5,091 bases of DNA from Dehalococcoidales bacterium. Its GTDB lineage: Bacteria; Chloroflexota; Dehalococcoidia; Dehalococcoidales; UBA5627. A program made the position numbers and the translations under genes. Positions 4,585-5,091 of this stretch are shown piece by piece (positions within the stretch are counted from its first letter, which is position 1; each line of letters starts with the position of its first letter). The DNA lies in NCBI GenBank assembly GCA_041656115.1, contig JBBAED010000017.1:1-5091 (forward strand), given 5' to 3'. Under the pieces are notes generated by a model. That model was not told the origin of the DNA and made no database searches. It saw only the letters and a list, made by a program, of their open reading frames with translations.

Positions 4585-5091
4585 ATGAGAAATAAGATAA
4601 TCTGCGGTAGATGCGAAGAGATAATGGCTGGCATGGCCGATAACAGCGTAGATATTGTTATCACCGACCCGCCTTTCGGTGTCCGTAAAGACGAGGCTTG
4701 GGATGACAAAGACCGGTTTTTGCAGAATGTCCATATATGGCTCGACGAGTGCCTACGGGTCAGCAGGACCGGAGTGTTATGGTTTTGCGCCGAGAAGATG
4801 TTGTCGGTGATCCTGTCCCGGCGCCAAGATTTCTTCCAAAGGATTCTGACCTGGAACAAACCACCCGGCAGCCAGTACGCCGGGGCCATGAAAAATAGAA
4901 TCTGGTTCTCGTCTGAACCGGTTCTGGTGTTTGATAAGGGCGGCTTGGGAAGTAAGGGTAAAGATGCTCCCTTCTCATATGCGGTTTTTAATGCCAGGAC
5001 CGTCCCCAGTAAAAAATTCGGGTGTTCTACTACCAAACCGGTTGAGTTGATGGAGTGGTTGATCAGACATTATACCGATCCCGGCGATACC
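4585..5091 (+). CDS. DNA methyltransferase, beta class (N6-adenine or N4-cytosine), 3' end cut by the window
   Basis: ATG 4585 directly abuts the terminase stop (TAA 4582-4584), with GGTGG as a modest ribosome-binding site. 169 codons are open to the window end. The catalytic motif IV DPPF (28-31) sits in VDIVITDPPFG, followed by a LWF strand (65-67), WNKPPG (90-95) and SSEPVLVF (109-116). Near the edge, TTKPVELMEWLI...DPGDT (149-169) is the segment that precedes the SAM-binding FxGxG motif, which must lie just beyond. Catalytic motif first and SAM-binding motif last is the beta-class order. The enzyme would transfer a methyl group from S-adenosylmethionine to DNA. No restriction endonuclease is visible, so an orphan phage methylase protecting the genome or marking packaging DNA is likely. 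DPPF favours, but does not prove, N6-adenine. Confidence 0.9.
   Translation, partial: MRNKIICGRCEEIMAGMADNSVDIVITDPPFGVRKDEAWDDKDRFLQNVHIWLDECLRVSRTGVLWFCAEKMLSVILSRRQDFFQRILTWNKPPGSQYAGAMKNRIWFSSEPVLVFDKGGLGSKGKDAPFSYAVFNARTVPSKKFGCSTTKPVELMEWLIRHYTDPGDT

Noticed and set aside
4581..5036. 151-codon open frame on the - strand
   Set aside because: It is antisense to the methyltransferase, whose DPPF and KPVELMEWLI motifs establish the + strand as coding.

Overview
The window looks like the left part of a mobile element: a prophage, or possibly a phage-plasmid, from a Gram-positive (Firmicute/Clostridia-type) host. Three things point there. Shine-Dalgarno sequences are strong and very G-rich, and several starts appear to be GTG or TTG. 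Short genes are packed head to tail on the + strand. The order is small DNA-binding proteins, a candidate small terminase, the large terminase, then a DNA methyltransferase. The host genus is not identifiable from the sequence alone.

Layout. Positions 1-855 hold no convincing gene but are full of structure. There are inverted repeats at 30-59, 59-84 and 137-177. An AT-rich cluster of five ATRCAT hexamers at 219-264 is spaced at one helical turn. G-runs form two canonical G-quadruplex motifs at 311-335 and 385-421. An extended -10 promoter near 554-562 sits behind an operator-like palindrome. It is followed by an eight-codon micro-ORF and an intrinsic terminator at 617-650. A hairpin at 813-834 competes with pairing of the first gene's ribosome-binding site. 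Composition switches from mildly C-rich (1-240: about 72 C, 56 G by hand count) to strongly G-rich (301-480: about 21 C, 71 G) across the ATRCAT cluster.

From 856 the genes are: a winged-helix protein resembling RepL-type plasmid replication proteins (856-1389); an unrecognised 87-residue protein overlapping it (1373-1636); a Cys-rich, zinc-ribbon-like protein (1670-2083); a protein that appears to join an excisionase-like helix-turn-helix to a ribbon-helix-helix (2086-2544); a helical protein in the usual small-terminase position (2559-3038); the large terminase with ATPase and nuclease motifs and an N-terminal Cys4 module (3028-4584); and the start of a beta-class DNA methyltransferase (4585 to the window end).

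Working together: genes from 2086 onward are nearly contiguous or overlapping and probably form one packaging transcript, with the methyltransferase modifying phage DNA. The upstream RepL-like gene, its structured leader and the phased repeats could form a replication-control module. That would make the element a phage-plasmid, but this is inference from architecture and not shown by the sequence.
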